From: Tomocerus qinae
Taxonomy: Eukaryota > Arthropoda > Collembola > Entomobryomorpha > Tomoceridae
Length of the DNA stretch: 64,000 nt
Assembly (NCBI GenBank): GCA_020055645.1
Contig: CM034546.1
Span: 109,399,375 to 109,463,374, forward strand
Direction: 5' to 3'
Position numbers and translations under genes: made by a program. Position 1 is the first letter of the stretch, and the number at the start of each line of letters is the position of its first letter. Shown piece after piece: positions 1-12,750 of this stretch. The notes under the pieces are model-generated. The model saw only the letters and a program-made list of their open reading frames with translations. It was not told the DNA's origin and did no database searches.

Positions 1-2964
1 AACAGAATATAATATGAACTGTGTTAAAAATGAAAAATATTGTATTTTCTTATTATCCAAAACCAACTTAGCCAACTTGTGACCAACTTTCTGAAAATTG
101 GGGTGATGAACGCACTTCCTATTATATTATTCACCTAATTCATCCAAGGTATACTTAAATCCATTAATTACACTTAACTGTATTGAATTTTCGAAGGCGT
201 CTTTAGACTTTTATGCATATGAACATATTATCAGTTACTAACCAGCTTTTACATTTAGAAGACGGGGCATTAAGGATACTTTCCGGTAATTACACCAAAG
301 AGTAAGGTTCATGAAAGCGATTTTTTTTCATTCTTGGTATAAACCATAAACTGGCATACAACTTCTAAATACCCACCAATACTAGATTACAACTACAAAC
401 AGAAATGAATTAATGTTTTCAATAATGTACCCTAACGCATACCTACATGTACTAAATTTAGCACATGAAGGTATGCGTTGGGGTACATTATCGAAAACAT
501 TAAATTACAATTCTTAACTCATGAATCGTATCGATCGATCCTGATATCGAACTAGCTCCTTACAATTTCTTTAAAAGATCAAGAAGATAAATATGCATAA
601 TTCACTAGTACTCAAAAGATAGTTCATACTTCCTAAATCAAAATGTCAAAGGACTGTAATACAACCTTGAGGGGGAGTGCTGACAATGAGACGAATAAAT
701 GGGTACTCAGTACCGAATAACTAGCAGGCTGACTATAATATCCAAACCTATGACATCAAATCATCAAGATGTGTAATCAGTCAGGTACAAGGACGTACTC
801 CTACATGGACATCGCTTCAAAAAGAACTTGATCCTATAAAAAGACTCATTGTGCCCGGTAATACTACAAATTCAATGAAAGTACCTCATTGACTTTGCCT
901 TATGGTAGACTTTAAAACAATTTGAAACACTTCGTTCACATCATTGGAGAAAGATGGAAATCTATTTTTAAGGGTTCTTTAGGAGTAAGTAATTAAGTAA
1001 ATTCCTAATTCCTACTAAGGAGTAGGTATTCGACAGCCTGACTTCTTACTGACTTCGATGTAGCCATTTTTCGACCGTGGTGATTAAAGTGTAGAGTACT
1101 ACACATGTAGAGTACAGAGTACAGATAGCAGCCTCTGTTACACTCATTTATTTAAGTGTAAATGAAGTCATTAATTTCCACCAATTTCTTTATTTTGCTG
1201 TAACATTTTGGGAAGAAATAGTTGCATATAGAGGTTGGTTATACTATATTTTAAAAGGTCGATAATTACATGCAATACAAAACTCAAAACAACTCATGTA
1301 TAACAAATTGAACATAGTAATGGTAACGAGCATATTCCCAAATAGTACTATGGATTATGGACATCAACAAACTTATAAAATGTATGTCTTCCACTTTATT
1401 TGTAATTCATTGTAAGCTTTAATTTGTGCTCGCATGAACATTATATTAATGCACAACAAAGATATCTTTATTGTAAAGAGCCACTAAATAAGCGTATACA
1501 CCTTGCTGGAATACATAGATGTAGCAATTCATCGACTCCACTACCTTTTGCAGTTGCATATCTAATCTAAAAGAACAAGGCAATAGACAGGTAACAATAA
1601 CTATATGAACATCATGAATCTGTCTCCAATTCATCTAAGATAAATAAACCACCCCCACCCACAGAATAACTTATAGTGTGGTCTGAGTAGTCCATCGTCC
1701 ATTCACAGCCTACATAAACTAACAAGTACGCACTTTTATTACCATATACTCCACAGACACACTACACTACATAAAAATGAATAAATTAAATAACGCATGT
1801 TGTACATCGGTTCACTACTATTTACTATCGGCAATCGGTATATATACAATGTAGATGTACACTAACCGTTCAATCGTTCTATGACATTACAAATTGGGAT
1901 ATAGGTATACGTGATCATGATTTGGCATTTGCAATAATATTACTATTGTTCAGAGTTTATCTATCAATAGATCTAAACATTGCACAGGGATTTTTTACTA
2001 GACTAGCTCCAGTATTGCAAATGACTTCATTATTTAAATAACTTTAATACTATTTATGCTATATGCCCTACCATAGCTTATGGACCCAAAAAAAGGAAGT
2101 ACGTCAGATCTAGACAGGTGATAAGTACCTAGGCAAGTCATTAAGTCTACTATGCATACAAACTGAAATAATTCGGAAGATAAAAACTGATAATTATCAA
2201 ACGATAGCGGAATAGGAACCATAGTTCTATGGTTATCAGTTATAGAAGTAAGTACAAAATTAAGAGAAACAAGTTTAGTACCAGTACTAAACTTATTTCT
2301 ATAACTTACAAGTTACAAGTGTATAGTTGTGAGTGTGTGTGTGATTTGTTCTTACACTAGTTGTCGTTTTGTGATATGCTTGGCACAAAGGCATGTCATG
2401 TCGTAAAATAAACCTATACATGAAATCTATATAGACATAGAAATATAAAGTTAATTTCGTGTAAATCAACAACCCAAGGAATAGGTCAGGCATACAGTGC
2501 TATACTGGTGTATAACAAGTGGGATTTGTTTATAATATCAAACTACTCATATGGCCGAGGGTATATGTTCATTTGACATCACTCAATTCATCCAACCAAA
2601 CACATGTACGCCTGTAATATGAAAGCATGTCATTGGGAGCTAGACACGTGGGTGAAACCTAATTTAGCGTACACGATGCCCGTCAATCAAATACAAAACA
2701 TACGTAATCGTAATACATACCATCAATATCTTAATACCTAAATATTTTACACTACATCTGAGCTACAGTAATTCAACAGTCTATGATCCACATTCAATAT
2801 GCAACATAACTTATATGTAACTAAAATGACTAGACATAGATAATTAGCCTAAAAACATAAATCAATGAGAAATAACAAACAAATTGTGAGAGCTAATTTC
2901 GAATTGGCAATAGTACATACTACATACGCGTAAAGAAAAAAACGGTAATAAATGTTTCACTTAC
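1..2964. other. No coding exon recognised; probably MRTF intron
   Basis: Lies downstream (minus-strand sense) of the last MRTF exon seen. Open frames here are short and lack family motifs or paired splice sites. It should be intronic to MRTF because RPEL2, RPEL3, the SAP domain and the leucine zipper of that family must follow and were not found. The one structured item is the hairpin at 411-502. Confidence 0.5.
411..502. repeat. Hairpin (MITE-like inverted repeat)
   Basis: A 34-bp left arm (411-444, beginning taatgttttc) is followed after about 24 bp by its near-perfect reverse complement (469-502). The short loop is itself partly palindromic. It carries no coding capacity. It looks like a very small foldback or MITE remnant; family unknown. 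Confidence 0.7.
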
Positions 2965-3030
2965 GGGGTAGTATCCCTTGTTCCACCAGTTGGTTCATTG
3001 GTCTTCGCAGCAGAAGTTTTACTTTGAGAG
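2965..3030 (-). CDS. Mrtf: MRTF exon 3: first RPEL motif
   Basis: A 66-bp exon too short for a simple ORF search. Read in the phase left by the previous exon it gives SLKVKLLLRRPMNQLVEQGI followed by Leu-Pro, which matches the first actin-binding RPEL repeat of MRTF proteins. Splice signals are ttttag upstream and GTAAGT downstream. Confidence 0.85.
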
Positions 3031-6000
3031 CTAAAATAAAATAAAAAATATTTATTTAAGATGTTTAAGATTTTCGCATTATTTAAATTATTAAAATAAA
3101 TGCTCGGTGATGTTGATGCTAAACTTATATTGAACATGTGTACAGCCCTTTTCCCTTATATAAAACTAACTTCTCACATACAGTGCAAAAATGTAGATGT
3201 TCTAAGCAACAAGTTAAGATAGATCCAGTTTATGGGTTAGCAACTGAACTAATTGGTTATTATCAACTATCAACACTTCGACTTCAACCATTTTTGTTAA
3301 GTCAGACAAAATCTTAATATCACTGCTCACTATTTCAACAATATATAGTTAACTATAACTATAATAGCTTTGATTATTTTAACCATAGCATGACTAGACC
3401 TACATTAGCGAGTAGTAGTAGTGATCATTAACCAAAGCATAAATAGAACAAGGGAATGAACATACATGTACACATGACACACAATGGCCATAATAACCGA
3501 ACGAAGCCTATTTAATTAATCTTACCCATATTATTTTTGTTACGTTACAACCCAGGTTTGCCTTTCCCTTATCTTTACAACTGTAGCTTTTATTTATTAA
3601 AAAACAGCATCAACATAGTGTGTTATTTGTTTTAATGTTGACTGTAATGTAATTTGGCATTATAATATATGTCGGTCGGAAAGTATCATGCTTTTAAGAT
3701 CCAGAAGAAGGAAGGGTGGTACTATTTATCAAGCGTGGGCGACACATGTACATGGCACGACGACACACAATCCTGGTAGAATAAATCACGGAAGAATTCA
3801 TTTTATCAATATTCTCTCATCATAACATAGTTGAAGACACTAAAAATGCTCCATTTAGCGGTTCTTAATCTTAAGATTCAGAGATTCACACTTTAAAAAT
3901 AGCTGCAGCTACGTAAACTAAACTGAAAACATCCCAGCTATATAACTTCCTTCGCATTTTCTACACAGTGATCTTCTGACTGAAACGTAAAAAACTGTCG
4001 TCCTTCACGAAACAATGCTTTATAACGAGAGAACAAAACAATTTAATACTATACGAAAATAGTCGATGCTGTTCAGACCATGTGGCTCTTTTATTTTTGA
4101 AAAGCAGAAACAGATAAACAAAATATAATAAACTATTTAATAAAATTAAATATAAATAAATCTAAGAAATTAGATCCGGGTAAAAGTACACATTTTACTT
4201 ATCAAGCACACCAAAAATTGTAGTAAACCATTGATAGTCATATTCTCCAATCCAAGCGTCTTTTATGTACGTTCATCATGCAATAAAACCTTCAACTATC
4301 ACACAAAAAAGACGATCGGGAAATTATACACTTAGCATCTAAAAATGCCTAATCGTCAGTATTATTTGGGCAAACTGTAGCCAATGGTATACATAGTACA
4401 TTTTCCTTTCCTCTACAATTATCAATCTAATTACATTAATTACTAATCTTTCTCATTAAGCCAATTTGAATTGTACCCTAAATCAAAATCTTTGTTATCG
4501 ATAAAACTACTATGTCCTTAACTGTCTCAGGGTTAATTAAAAATGACACTGAAACTTACATTCTTTATTTCGATCCATACTTGGCTGCAAGGGAGAATCA
4601 TCAACCTGTACGTTCGGAGGAGATGGTTGTGGATCAGGTGATATTAAGGAATTTCCTGAAGTAGATGACGACGAAGTAGATAAGGAATGGTTACTATCCT
4701 GGGCCCCTGCAAGATGTTGGTCTATACTTGATAGTGTAGCACCGAGATCCATAGGGTCCATCTCCACCTCGTCAAAATCGTCGAAGAAATCAGGGCACAA
4801 ATGGAACAATGTTTCGATCAGGTCTAAATCTAACTGGATCGGCCAAATCAAATTTTCTTTGTTTGAATGATCCTTTCCACCTGAAATTAAATAAATGGAA
4901 TTAATGAAATATTTTTCCATATCTAAATAATGACTAATACTAATTACATTTACAGACATTTTACATTGCATCCCCAAATAATTTTGGACTATTTATAGCA
5001 TTGACCATAGCATGATGTAGTTTAAATATACAGGTAGTAGGTAAGTGATTGACGTTTTCATATTTCAGAACTATCCATATACCTACATAGTAAAATTCAA
5101 ATTAAATAAGGGACGATTTGATCACTACTATCATCCAGGCAATGTAACTAGTGAAATTGTGTTCATGGACGAAAAAATGTACTAGGAAGTCAAAAGGAGG
5201 AAGACAAGACGCACTTGTACAGTACATCAGGAAAAACAAACATTCTGAGTCATCTTCCGAACACATCAACCAGGCCTAAGGTATATATTAACATTCTTCA
5301 TGAAATGAATCTTCCAGCTCTATCTAACACTATCCGTCTGACGCACTGTAAGCTCGACTCACTCACTTCATTTCGTTCAGAAAGTCATACTAGACACCCG
5401 AAATAAATCATCATCCCACATAATTCCTTTCATTCCGCCACATTTAGACTCTCGGATATATACAAAGCATGCTAATACACATGACATAAACCTTCCACAG
5501 TTAAACCGAACTGAACTGAGGAAAGTATTAGGAAAACGAACAACTCCAGCTTTGAAAACAGAAGAAGTTAACTAAACTTACTAGTTTTCTCCTTCTTTCA
5601 TACCATGTAATGTAAAAGCTGAAGCAAGCTTATTTTGCAACCGCATGCAGCTGATGTAATTGTAAGAAGATGTATATCCGCCGTAGTACACATAGGTCTA
5701 GTCTTAAGTCTTAAATCCAAACTTCCAACTGATTTAAGCTCAGACTCAGAGGGTGAATTATACCTATAAATGTACCAATCCCACCGAATATAGTAATTAT
5801 AACTATGCAATATTTTCATCTTATGTAAGAACAAGTTCACCATGATACCATCTTATATATACCTGGTAGTTTGGAAGATATTTAAGTATACAAAGGCACA
5901 CTACTGTAGTGCACCAAAAAGTGTATCATGCATGCAATGCAAAAGCAAATTCACCTCTGTTCAGCTTCCATCCAACACCAACACACTAGCTACACATAAC

Positions 6001-8700
6001 CATGCAACACAACTGACTGTAGTAAGTAGTAGAGATAGTATACACACATCAAACAGTTGTGAAATTGGCTTCTTCCCAAAAACTTAAGAATAATCTTTCA
6101 CATATCTCTCTCTAGGTATATCACTTCGAGCTTCATAATACTTAAGTAGCTGTAGATAGTTACGTCTTCTTTCTTTGCCATCTATAATTCTTAGACATAC
6201 ATTAGAACAGAATTCCACTAGTTCAGTTCAGTACAGAAGTACAAGTATATATCACTAACTGCTACTTTAAACTCCACTACTACTTTGCCAACTCTATAAA
6301 CATTGCATTGCATTTTTAAATTATAAACATCCAGCCAAAGTAGCGATAAGCCTAGTGGAAACAGAAACGAGCATTGCATCAAATCCTTTCATTGTATTTC
6401 TAAGTGTCTCTTTTTATCGTTCCCTTTCACAATCTCGGCAGCAGTACAAGCTCGACATTTTACCCAAATGCTATAAATTTCAAACATGTCTCATCTAACG
6501 TTGAAAAAATGAGCTTTTAATCCACAAGGGACAGAAAAATTACCCCGAAAACAGCAACGAAAAGGCGTACATTTCAAGTCTAATGTCACCAAGATTTAAA
6601 CCTACAAAACCAATGAGCCACAATATGCATATCATTTTCATATAATATTATAACGAATTCGAGCATTGAGATTGAGAGTATTAATGTGTTATGGAATAGA
6701 TAGTTTTATGCTAAATATAATGTAATTAATTTAATTATCCTACTTAATTATTTTGCTCCTATCTATGAATCCATTATCCATACACATATATTTTTTGCTA
6801 CCATTATGTCAATTCCTCGATAAGAAAAAAAAAGGAATAGCAAACATGCCCACAGAACCCAGAATAATACCCAGAAATATCATTTTAACCACCAATTTAC
6901 GCCTACATTTCAACTTCTCGTATTTTTACGCTTAATTTTGTGCCACAGAACAGACATAGACAGTACAGTACGGACGGAGTACAGACAGAAGAAAGATAAG
7001 TACAGAATACTGCGGATTACTGCATAATAATATGTTGATATTCTTGATATTTGAGACTCTAAATCTAAATCCCTATGTACCAATACCAAATACACACAAG
7101 CCACAATTACATAGTCTCCGTATAATCATTCATCATTAGACTTGAGGAAGTAGTTTCCATTCCAGTTAAATAATCATCAAATTTATCAATCAATGTTAAT
7201 GTAATGTTATAAGTATGACTTTTACTATTGCCAATCGACGGGGTAAATTGGGAAAACTACGTAACTGGTCTGGTAAAATACAATAATACAATACAGGTAA
7301 AGCTACTTCTACTTGTTACTACTGCCCAGGCTACGCTACTGCACTACTGATACTGATGTGGTTGGTGCCAGTGCTGCGTTGATAACTTTACAATTTTCTT
7401 GGTAAACATAATGTTAAAGATTAAAAATCAACCCGCAAACAATATTACTTCAAGAAATCTTACAAGTCGTCAGGTATATTCCAAAATTCCAAAAGACTTA
7501 CGATGCATAATTATAATACATCCTCGATACCCTTCCTCACCGCCTCAACTCAATCTCACTCGATGGATGTGTAACAAATGCCTGATCGAAGTTAGTTAAT
7601 TACACTCTGCATCTGTAATGTACACTGTACAGCATATTGCATAGTACATAAGTGATTCCTTCTAAAGCGTAGTCAAAATAATTATTATGCTTAGTTAGCT
7701 ACACTGGCCACACAGTTCTTTTTGGGATTGAGACACATTGAGAGGGTTAAGCAAGTAACGGTAAATTATTAGGTAAATTAAAGTAATTTGGAAGAATAGC
7801 TAAGAAATCTAAAGACTATATATAGACTATAGACACAGATTTAGCCTGTCAGTATGTAGTTTTACTAGTCGTGTCACTCGTGTCTACATATTATTTGCCA
7901 CACTCCACCCACCCACCTTGACAATGTATGCATGGAACGGCATTAGGATTTTCAATACTCAGGTACTGGTCATTCGAGTCGTCAGTCTCTGTATCCCCAA
8001 CATCACTGCACTGGTCATCTTCATCCTCATGATCATGGTGGCAATTGCAATCGTTACTGCAATTAGATTTACACTGGAAGCCGACACTCGAAACTGAAGT
8101 AAGACTGGCATTATAATTACTTGAACAACTATTTCCTGCATTGTGATTTTCACAACTTACACCACTCTCTCTACTTGTAATATCGTCCTCATCCAAATCA
8201 ACATCATCAAAATCCAAATCTAAATCACAAGATACATTCTTTGAGCAACCGTCACGGCCACGGCTTAAATTTAGCACCTTGTCTAAATCATCATCGTCAA
8301 AATCATCAATGTTACTGCTATCCGGCTCATCAGTTTTTACATCACATTTCAATGGAGACTTGTCCGCCTTTACCACAGAATTTTTAAAACCCTTTTTGTT
8401 GTCAAACTGAATTGACTCTTGTGTTGTTCCTGCCAAAGGCAATAATGCTACAGTCGAAAAAGAAGACGAACAATCAACCGCTGATTGGGAGATACATAAA
8501 GACACAGATGGGGATGCTGCAGATGAAGAAGTAGACGACACTGAGTACAGCGAACCGTTGGTATTTCTAGACGAGGACGAAGACGAGACTAGATTGAGGC
8601 TAACGCCTGAATTTTCTGGGGAACTGAGGATTTCTACAATTGGGTTATACGACACTTCAACACAACTTAATGGATCACTCACAACCGTGCTAACCGGCAT
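2965..8700 (-). CDS. Mrtf: Myocardin-related transcription factor, N-terminal part (partial gene)
   Basis: MRTF is a G-actin-sensing coactivator of serum response factor: RPEL motifs bind monomeric actin, and release allows nuclear entry. Three in-phase exons are visible: 8700-7917 (donor AAG|GTGGGT), 4880-4560 (acceptor tttcag, donor AAT|GTAAGT) and 3030-2965 (acceptor ttttag, donor CCC|GTAAGT). All junctions are phase 1 and give about 390 residues. Residues 1-368 are Ser-rich and acidic. The last exon encodes a typical first RPEL motif (LLLRRPMNQLVEQGILP). The start at 8700 is the first in-frame ATG after a TAG at 8739-8737; an acceptor-like AG at that TAG leaves open an upstream exon that would extend the frame. 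RPEL2/3, SAP and leucine zipper lie beyond the left edge. The RPEL call is strong; assigning the two upstream exons to the same gene rests on phase and order. Confidence 0.8.
4560..4880 (-). CDS. Mrtf: MRTF exon 2: acidic segment before RPEL1
   Basis: 107 codons between acceptor tttcag and donor GTAAGT, phase 1 in and out. It encodes an acidic hydrophobic stretch (LFHLCPDFFDDFDEVEMD) followed by a Ser/Pro-rich linker. The acidic Phe-rich stretch resembles an activation or degron-type segment, but this is inference. It joins exon 1 and the RPEL exon without breaking frame. Confidence 0.7.
7917..8700 (-). CDS. Mrtf: MRTF exon 1 (coding): acidic, serine-rich N-terminus
   Basis: Encodes about 261 residues: a Ser-rich stretch, then acidic clusters (FDDDDLDKVL and similar) and a Cys/His-rich segment (SNCSNDCNCHHDHED), ending phase 1 at a strong donor. 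No catalogued domain is recognised. Many insect MRTF proteins have a long extension before the RPEL repeats, which fits. Translation beyond the donor reaches a stop within nine codons, supporting splicing there. Confidence 0.7.
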
Positions 8701-10054
8701 GGCTTCGTCAAACAAGTTGACAAGATTCCATCTATCCTAGTGGTCATTAAAACTTTGTGGATCGGGTAATTTAAAGGAGCAAACTTTAATCAAGCACTGT
8801 CGTCACAATTTCCCACGAATTACACTATCAAACACATAGGTGCCTGTACACTGTACACATCTTTTCTCCAACTAAGTGAATATTTTTCAATTAGGAGCAA
8901 TATGTGCTATTGGTATGGTCCGCGAAAATCGGAATAGTTAGCAAATCCGTCACAAAATCATCTCAACAAAATCAAAAATATTACCGTTCATATTTTCTAA
9001 ATTTTAATTGCTTTAAGATCTATTGCAAAGTTTGGTCCGACTTTTACTAAAAAAACTAATAAGCCATAGCAAAACAGAATTAACTATGGAACATTGGATT
9101 ATCGTAGAATTAGTAAAATTATATTTAATGATAATAAACATTGGAATAACTTGGTCATTTGTAATGGAAACAATTTCGCATGGATTATGTAATAATATGT
9201 GCACTACCATGCTCGAATAAGATCTTTAAGAATTGCTATTTCGGTAAAGAAGACTTTCTATTTGGAAACTTTGGAACTGAAACAAATAAATGCATGTCTT
9301 TTGGCAACAACAGAGTAAAGAAATGGCACAGCTAAGCAGAATAGTTGAAATTGGTCCACAAAAATTTAGTCAGTCCCATGGAACGACAATGAATGAAATG
9401 AGTCACCATCACAATCACAACTACGGAACTATGGAATACTCTCGACTCAACAGACACATTTCTGCACAACTAACAATGAGTGACAAGACGACTCTGTGTG
9501 GAAACACTGTTGTAGTGTACATTTTACATTAAATGCTACATTATGCTAATAATGTCTCTCTGCTGCTTTTTGTAAGATGTGTGTCTTGTCTCACTCGTCT
9601 CATATCAATGTTGGTACTAAGTAAAGTTTATAGGACGGCGACTTTAGGAAGGCAATTCTCTCCTCCTGGTATATCTGCCTGTGTTCTGTATGCATTAAGT
9701 GTGAAATAAAGCCTAAACTAAACACTTCCAAACTCTACATGCTTATAACTTGAAACCTATGTTACTTACACGGTACACTTACACATAATGCGAGTATGCG
9801 AGTGAGTACGGTTGTGAACTATGTGGCATGTGATTCTAAAACTACTGTGTTATGTAATGCAACTTGCAACTCCATATCCAATCCACAACAACCCAGTTTA
9901 GAGTAATTAGCTTTTAGCTGCTATTTTGTTTTCACCGGTAAGAGTAGATTTGCGATGTTTCTTTCCCCGATACCGATGCCAACAAACATTACAACATTAC
10001 GTGCAAATGACAGCAATTTGTGAATGATTATTATTTAAAAGTTGTGAAAATAAA

Positions 10055-10294
10055 ATGTATTCCAAGATTCTAGCCATAACCATAATCTATCTATCTATCT
10101 ACTGCTACTCTATTGAGACTAAAAAACCTGCTCTGAACTCAAGTCTGAAACCATCCAACCAATCGGCTCACATCGGTGATTCTAATTATTTTCCAAGCGC
10201 CAGCTGCCAATGCCATCGAGGTTCGGAACTAGAAGTGCTGTGCAGAAGCCCTGGCCTGGTACATATCCCGAAGCCGGGCTCTCCCAGAGTTTAA
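10055..10294 (+). CDS. Possible first exon of a secreted leucine-rich-repeat protein
   Basis: A 79-codon frame begins with a good signal-peptide-like sequence (MYSKILAITIIYLSIYCYS) and ends with a cysteine cluster of the form CxC..SELEVLC...GLVHIP, which resembles the N-terminal cap of LRR proteins. A possible donor (ctg|gtacat, about 10258) would end the exon in the GLV segment. No following LRR exon was found, so this may be an orphan exon, an eroded gene or a chance frame. Confidence 0.3.
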   Translation: MYSKILAITIIYLSIYCYSIETKKPALNSSLKPSNQSAHIGDSNYFPSASCQCHRGSELEVLCRSPGLVHIPKPGSPRV

Positions 10295-10732
10295 AGTTTG
10301 TTGCTGTAATGTAAAAAAGCTTTAAAGCTTCTCACTTGCCTACCTTCGCTAAAATGAATGTTCTTCCCAACCAACCTCCAAAAACGATTATATACCTAAA
10401 TACTTATTGTCCTATTGCTTCAACGTGTTCTACCAGATTTCCACAGGGTTGACTGCCACCTAACTACGACCGATACTCGCCAATATAAAGCCGATTTCGA
10501 TTTGATTTGAACAGATAGATGACTGTCAAAATACACACTAATAAGGCTTCCCAATTCTAATTCTTGGTATTCCGTATTTTCTTAGCCGATTTACTTATGG
10601 AGCACATTTTTGTAATCCTGATTTTCTGACAGATTTTGTCTTTAGCAAAACTATAATTGAAAAAACTACATCAATAATAGGTAAACTAAACATAATAAAA
10701 ATGACATGATCAAAACGACTTTACTTTCTCAT

Positions 10733-10835
10733 GTGATGAGTGCTACGGACAAGTCACTTAACTAACACAGCCAGTCAGTGTTATGGATATAGTCAGCCCT
10801 TCAACCATGTCAACATTTTTAGCGGCAAGTATCGT
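10733..10835 (+). repeat. Diverged dispersed repeat, copy A
   Basis: Shares the ordered blocks catgtgatgag, ggacaagtcact, cagtcagt, atggatatagtcag and tttttagc with 15359-15510 in the same orientation, with indels. No terminal inverted repeat or target duplication is evident. Probably an old dispersed element. Confidence 0.5.
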
Positions 10836-11257
10836 TAAGTTCAATGACAATAAATAGCAATAGTTAGTAGCCACTATATAGAGTAGAAGTAGAGTAGATA
10901 CTCACATGCATGTAAGAACCAGAAAACTGCTATTTGCTCCAGTTATTTTATAATAGAACAGTTACGTACTACGTACTATAAATGTTATAAAAAAGGGGAA
11001 GTATGAAATTGAACCACCGAACCACTTGGTACAAATAAATTAGGGAACAAATTCGATCGAATCAGTCGCTAGTCGTTCCAAAAAATAATTAGCGAACCAA
11101 ACCGATCCGAACCCGGTGAAATAAAAAATTCGAGTCGAACCCGAACAGAACCGACGAATTTCGCAGTCAAAATCGGTACCACGATACGATATCCTCATCC
11201 CAAGACAACCTTGCCTAGTAGTAATATCATTTGTCCATCTTATCGGTACCATGATCA

Positions 11258-11533
11258 TAGTCTGGGGTCGGAGTCGGAATTTAGCACCTCACTCCAGCAC
11301 CTCACTCCATTTTCCCCTCAACAACCTCTTAGCATAAATTGGCACACCAAAGCATGATAATACACCGAATTGATACCTTAGGTTCCTACAGTGTACAGTT
11401 TTATGCTAAGGGGAAGGGGAGGGATCTTAAATTAAAATTAGCTAGTAGCTAAGGTGATTTTCAAAAATTTGACTCCGACTCTTGATTCTCTCATTATTAT
11501 GAAATAATAAGAATAAATGCAGGAAGTCTTGAT
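11258..11533 (+). mobile_element. Short non-autonomous element with 11-bp flanking duplication, copy 1
   Basis: Starts tagtctgggg and ends gtcttgat. It is flanked on both sides by taccatgatca (11247-11257 and 11534-11544). A second copy lies at 18121-18393 with its own different flanking duplication, so both are genuine insertions. Shared internal blocks include ttttcccctc, cagttttatg, aaggggaggga and cttgattctc. No TIR and no coding frame are seen. Duplications of 9-11 bp are known for Mutator-like elements, but assignment is uncertain. Confidence 0.75.
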
Positions 11534-11567
11534 TACCATGATCATATTATTATGACTTAAGAGTCCA

Positions 11568-12347
11568 GGGGTCAGTTGTACCATCACTTTTTGCTTTTTA
11601 CTTTGCACTTTTGTTGGCCATTTTGCAAAATTTTGGTTGCACCCAAGGAGCTTTAACTGGTTTAGGTATCCCTTGGTTTCTGTTTGGCTGTTTTTTCATA
11701 AGGAGGGTTCAGTTAGGCACTTTGCGTGAATATCAATAAGGGACGTTTTTCGTCCCTTATCTGATTGTTGCCAATGACAACTGGTAGGATTTGTCCCTTA
11801 TAGATATTCACGCAAAGTGCCTAGCTGAACCCTCCTGTTGAAACTGTTGACACTCCTTGGTTGCACCAAAATTGGAATAATAGTAAAAAGTGAAAAGTAA
11901 AAGTTACAAGTAAAAAGCTCTTACTTTGCAATCTCTGTTGCACGGACAACAAAACGCAAAAGTGGAAATGAAAAAGTTGAACAACTTTGCAGGTTTTTTT
12001 GCAAGGTGTCCAGAGTCTTGTCATGTATAATAATACTAGATGAGCAATTGGGTACAAATAGGGATTTTCTTAAAACGCTCGAGTTCTTACGGAGTTACCG
12101 CAGCTACGGAATTAAAAAGTTGAATTTTCAAATGTCGATGAGCATGAAAGTCGAAGTCGGGAGCAATGTTGCTAAGAAACAGGGCATAGTTTACATGTTC
12201 AACTTTTTAACTTTTCACTTTTTGGTTGCAAAGTGATTAGTGAGGCCAAAATTTTGGTGCAACGATTTTACTTGTCACTTTGCAACTTTTGCAAAATGAA
12301 AAGCAAAAGTGACAAGTGAAAAGGGTAGCTATGGTGCAATTGGCCCC
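11568..12347. mobile_element. Inverted-repeat element with a nested foldback element
   Basis: Ends are imperfect inverted repeats: ggggtcagttgtaccat at the left and the reverse complement of ggggccaattgcaccat at the right (14 of 17 matching), followed by arms rich in aaagt/acttt motifs. Inside, gcacccaaggag and ctccttggttgc form a second inverted pair around the nested element at 11701-11836. No coding frame with a domain is present. It abuts or overlaps the next inverted repeat at 12345. Confidence 0.55.
11701..11836. mobile_element. Foldback MITE nested in a larger element
   Basis: A 44-bp arm starting aggagggttcagttaggcac is mirrored by gcctagctgaaccctcct, with only a few mismatches, around a loop of about 48 bp that carries a smaller inverted gggac/gtccc pair. 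Target duplication is not clear. The high arm identity suggests it is younger than its host element. Confidence 0.75.
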
Positions 12348-12750
12348 AGTTCCTTTAAATTTGGAAATCTCTGATGACTATCAAAATACATGTAAAAATT
12401 GCTTTACAACTCTTGGAATTCTGTCTAAAGTTCTTACCCGATTTTCTTGTGTGGCACATTTTTGGAATCCTGGATATATTGTAGACCCCCTCATTGTACA
12501 AAATATACGATATGTTTACTCATTAATATATCTTATTGCGATTATAATTTTGTAAACCACAAAATCTGCTAGAAAATTTAAACATAGTATATTTTGTACA
12601 ATGGGGTGGTCGACAATATAATCAGGATTCTAAAAATGTGCCACACAAGAAAATCGGGTAAGAACTTTAGACAGAATTCCAAGAGTTGTAAAGCAATTTT
12701 TACATGTATTTTGATAGTCATCAGAGATTTCCAAAATTAAAGGAACTGGG
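12345..12750. repeat. Large foldback with ~165-bp arms
   Basis: The arm 12345-12512 (starting cccagttcct) recurs as a reverse complement at about 12587-12750 with few mismatches, around a spacer of about 75 bp. The frame 12316-12555 is made of this arm and is not taken as a gene. Diverged arm-like sequence is also visible near 10510-10640 and 15950-16310, so this is a small local family. Confidence 0.75.

Larger units (their letters stand above)
8740..11257. other. Intergenic, MRTF 5' flank; no gene firmly supported
   Basis: Upstream of the MRTF start. Contains a possible short secreted-protein exon (10055-10294, listed separately) and an AATAAA at about 9706 on the plus strand that could end a transcript, but no convincing coding frame precedes it. 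10733-10835 is a diverged copy of sequence at 15359-15510. Otherwise nothing recognised. Confidence 0.4.

Noticed and set aside
9290-9720. Possible small plus-strand gene (80 codons) with AATAAA at about 9706
   Set aside because: The polyadenylation-like signal is suggestive, but the His/Met-rich frame has no recognisable feature and no splice partner.
12316-12555. 79-codon frame
   Set aside because: Consists of one arm of an inverted repeat; the mirrored arm codes nothing similar on the other strand.
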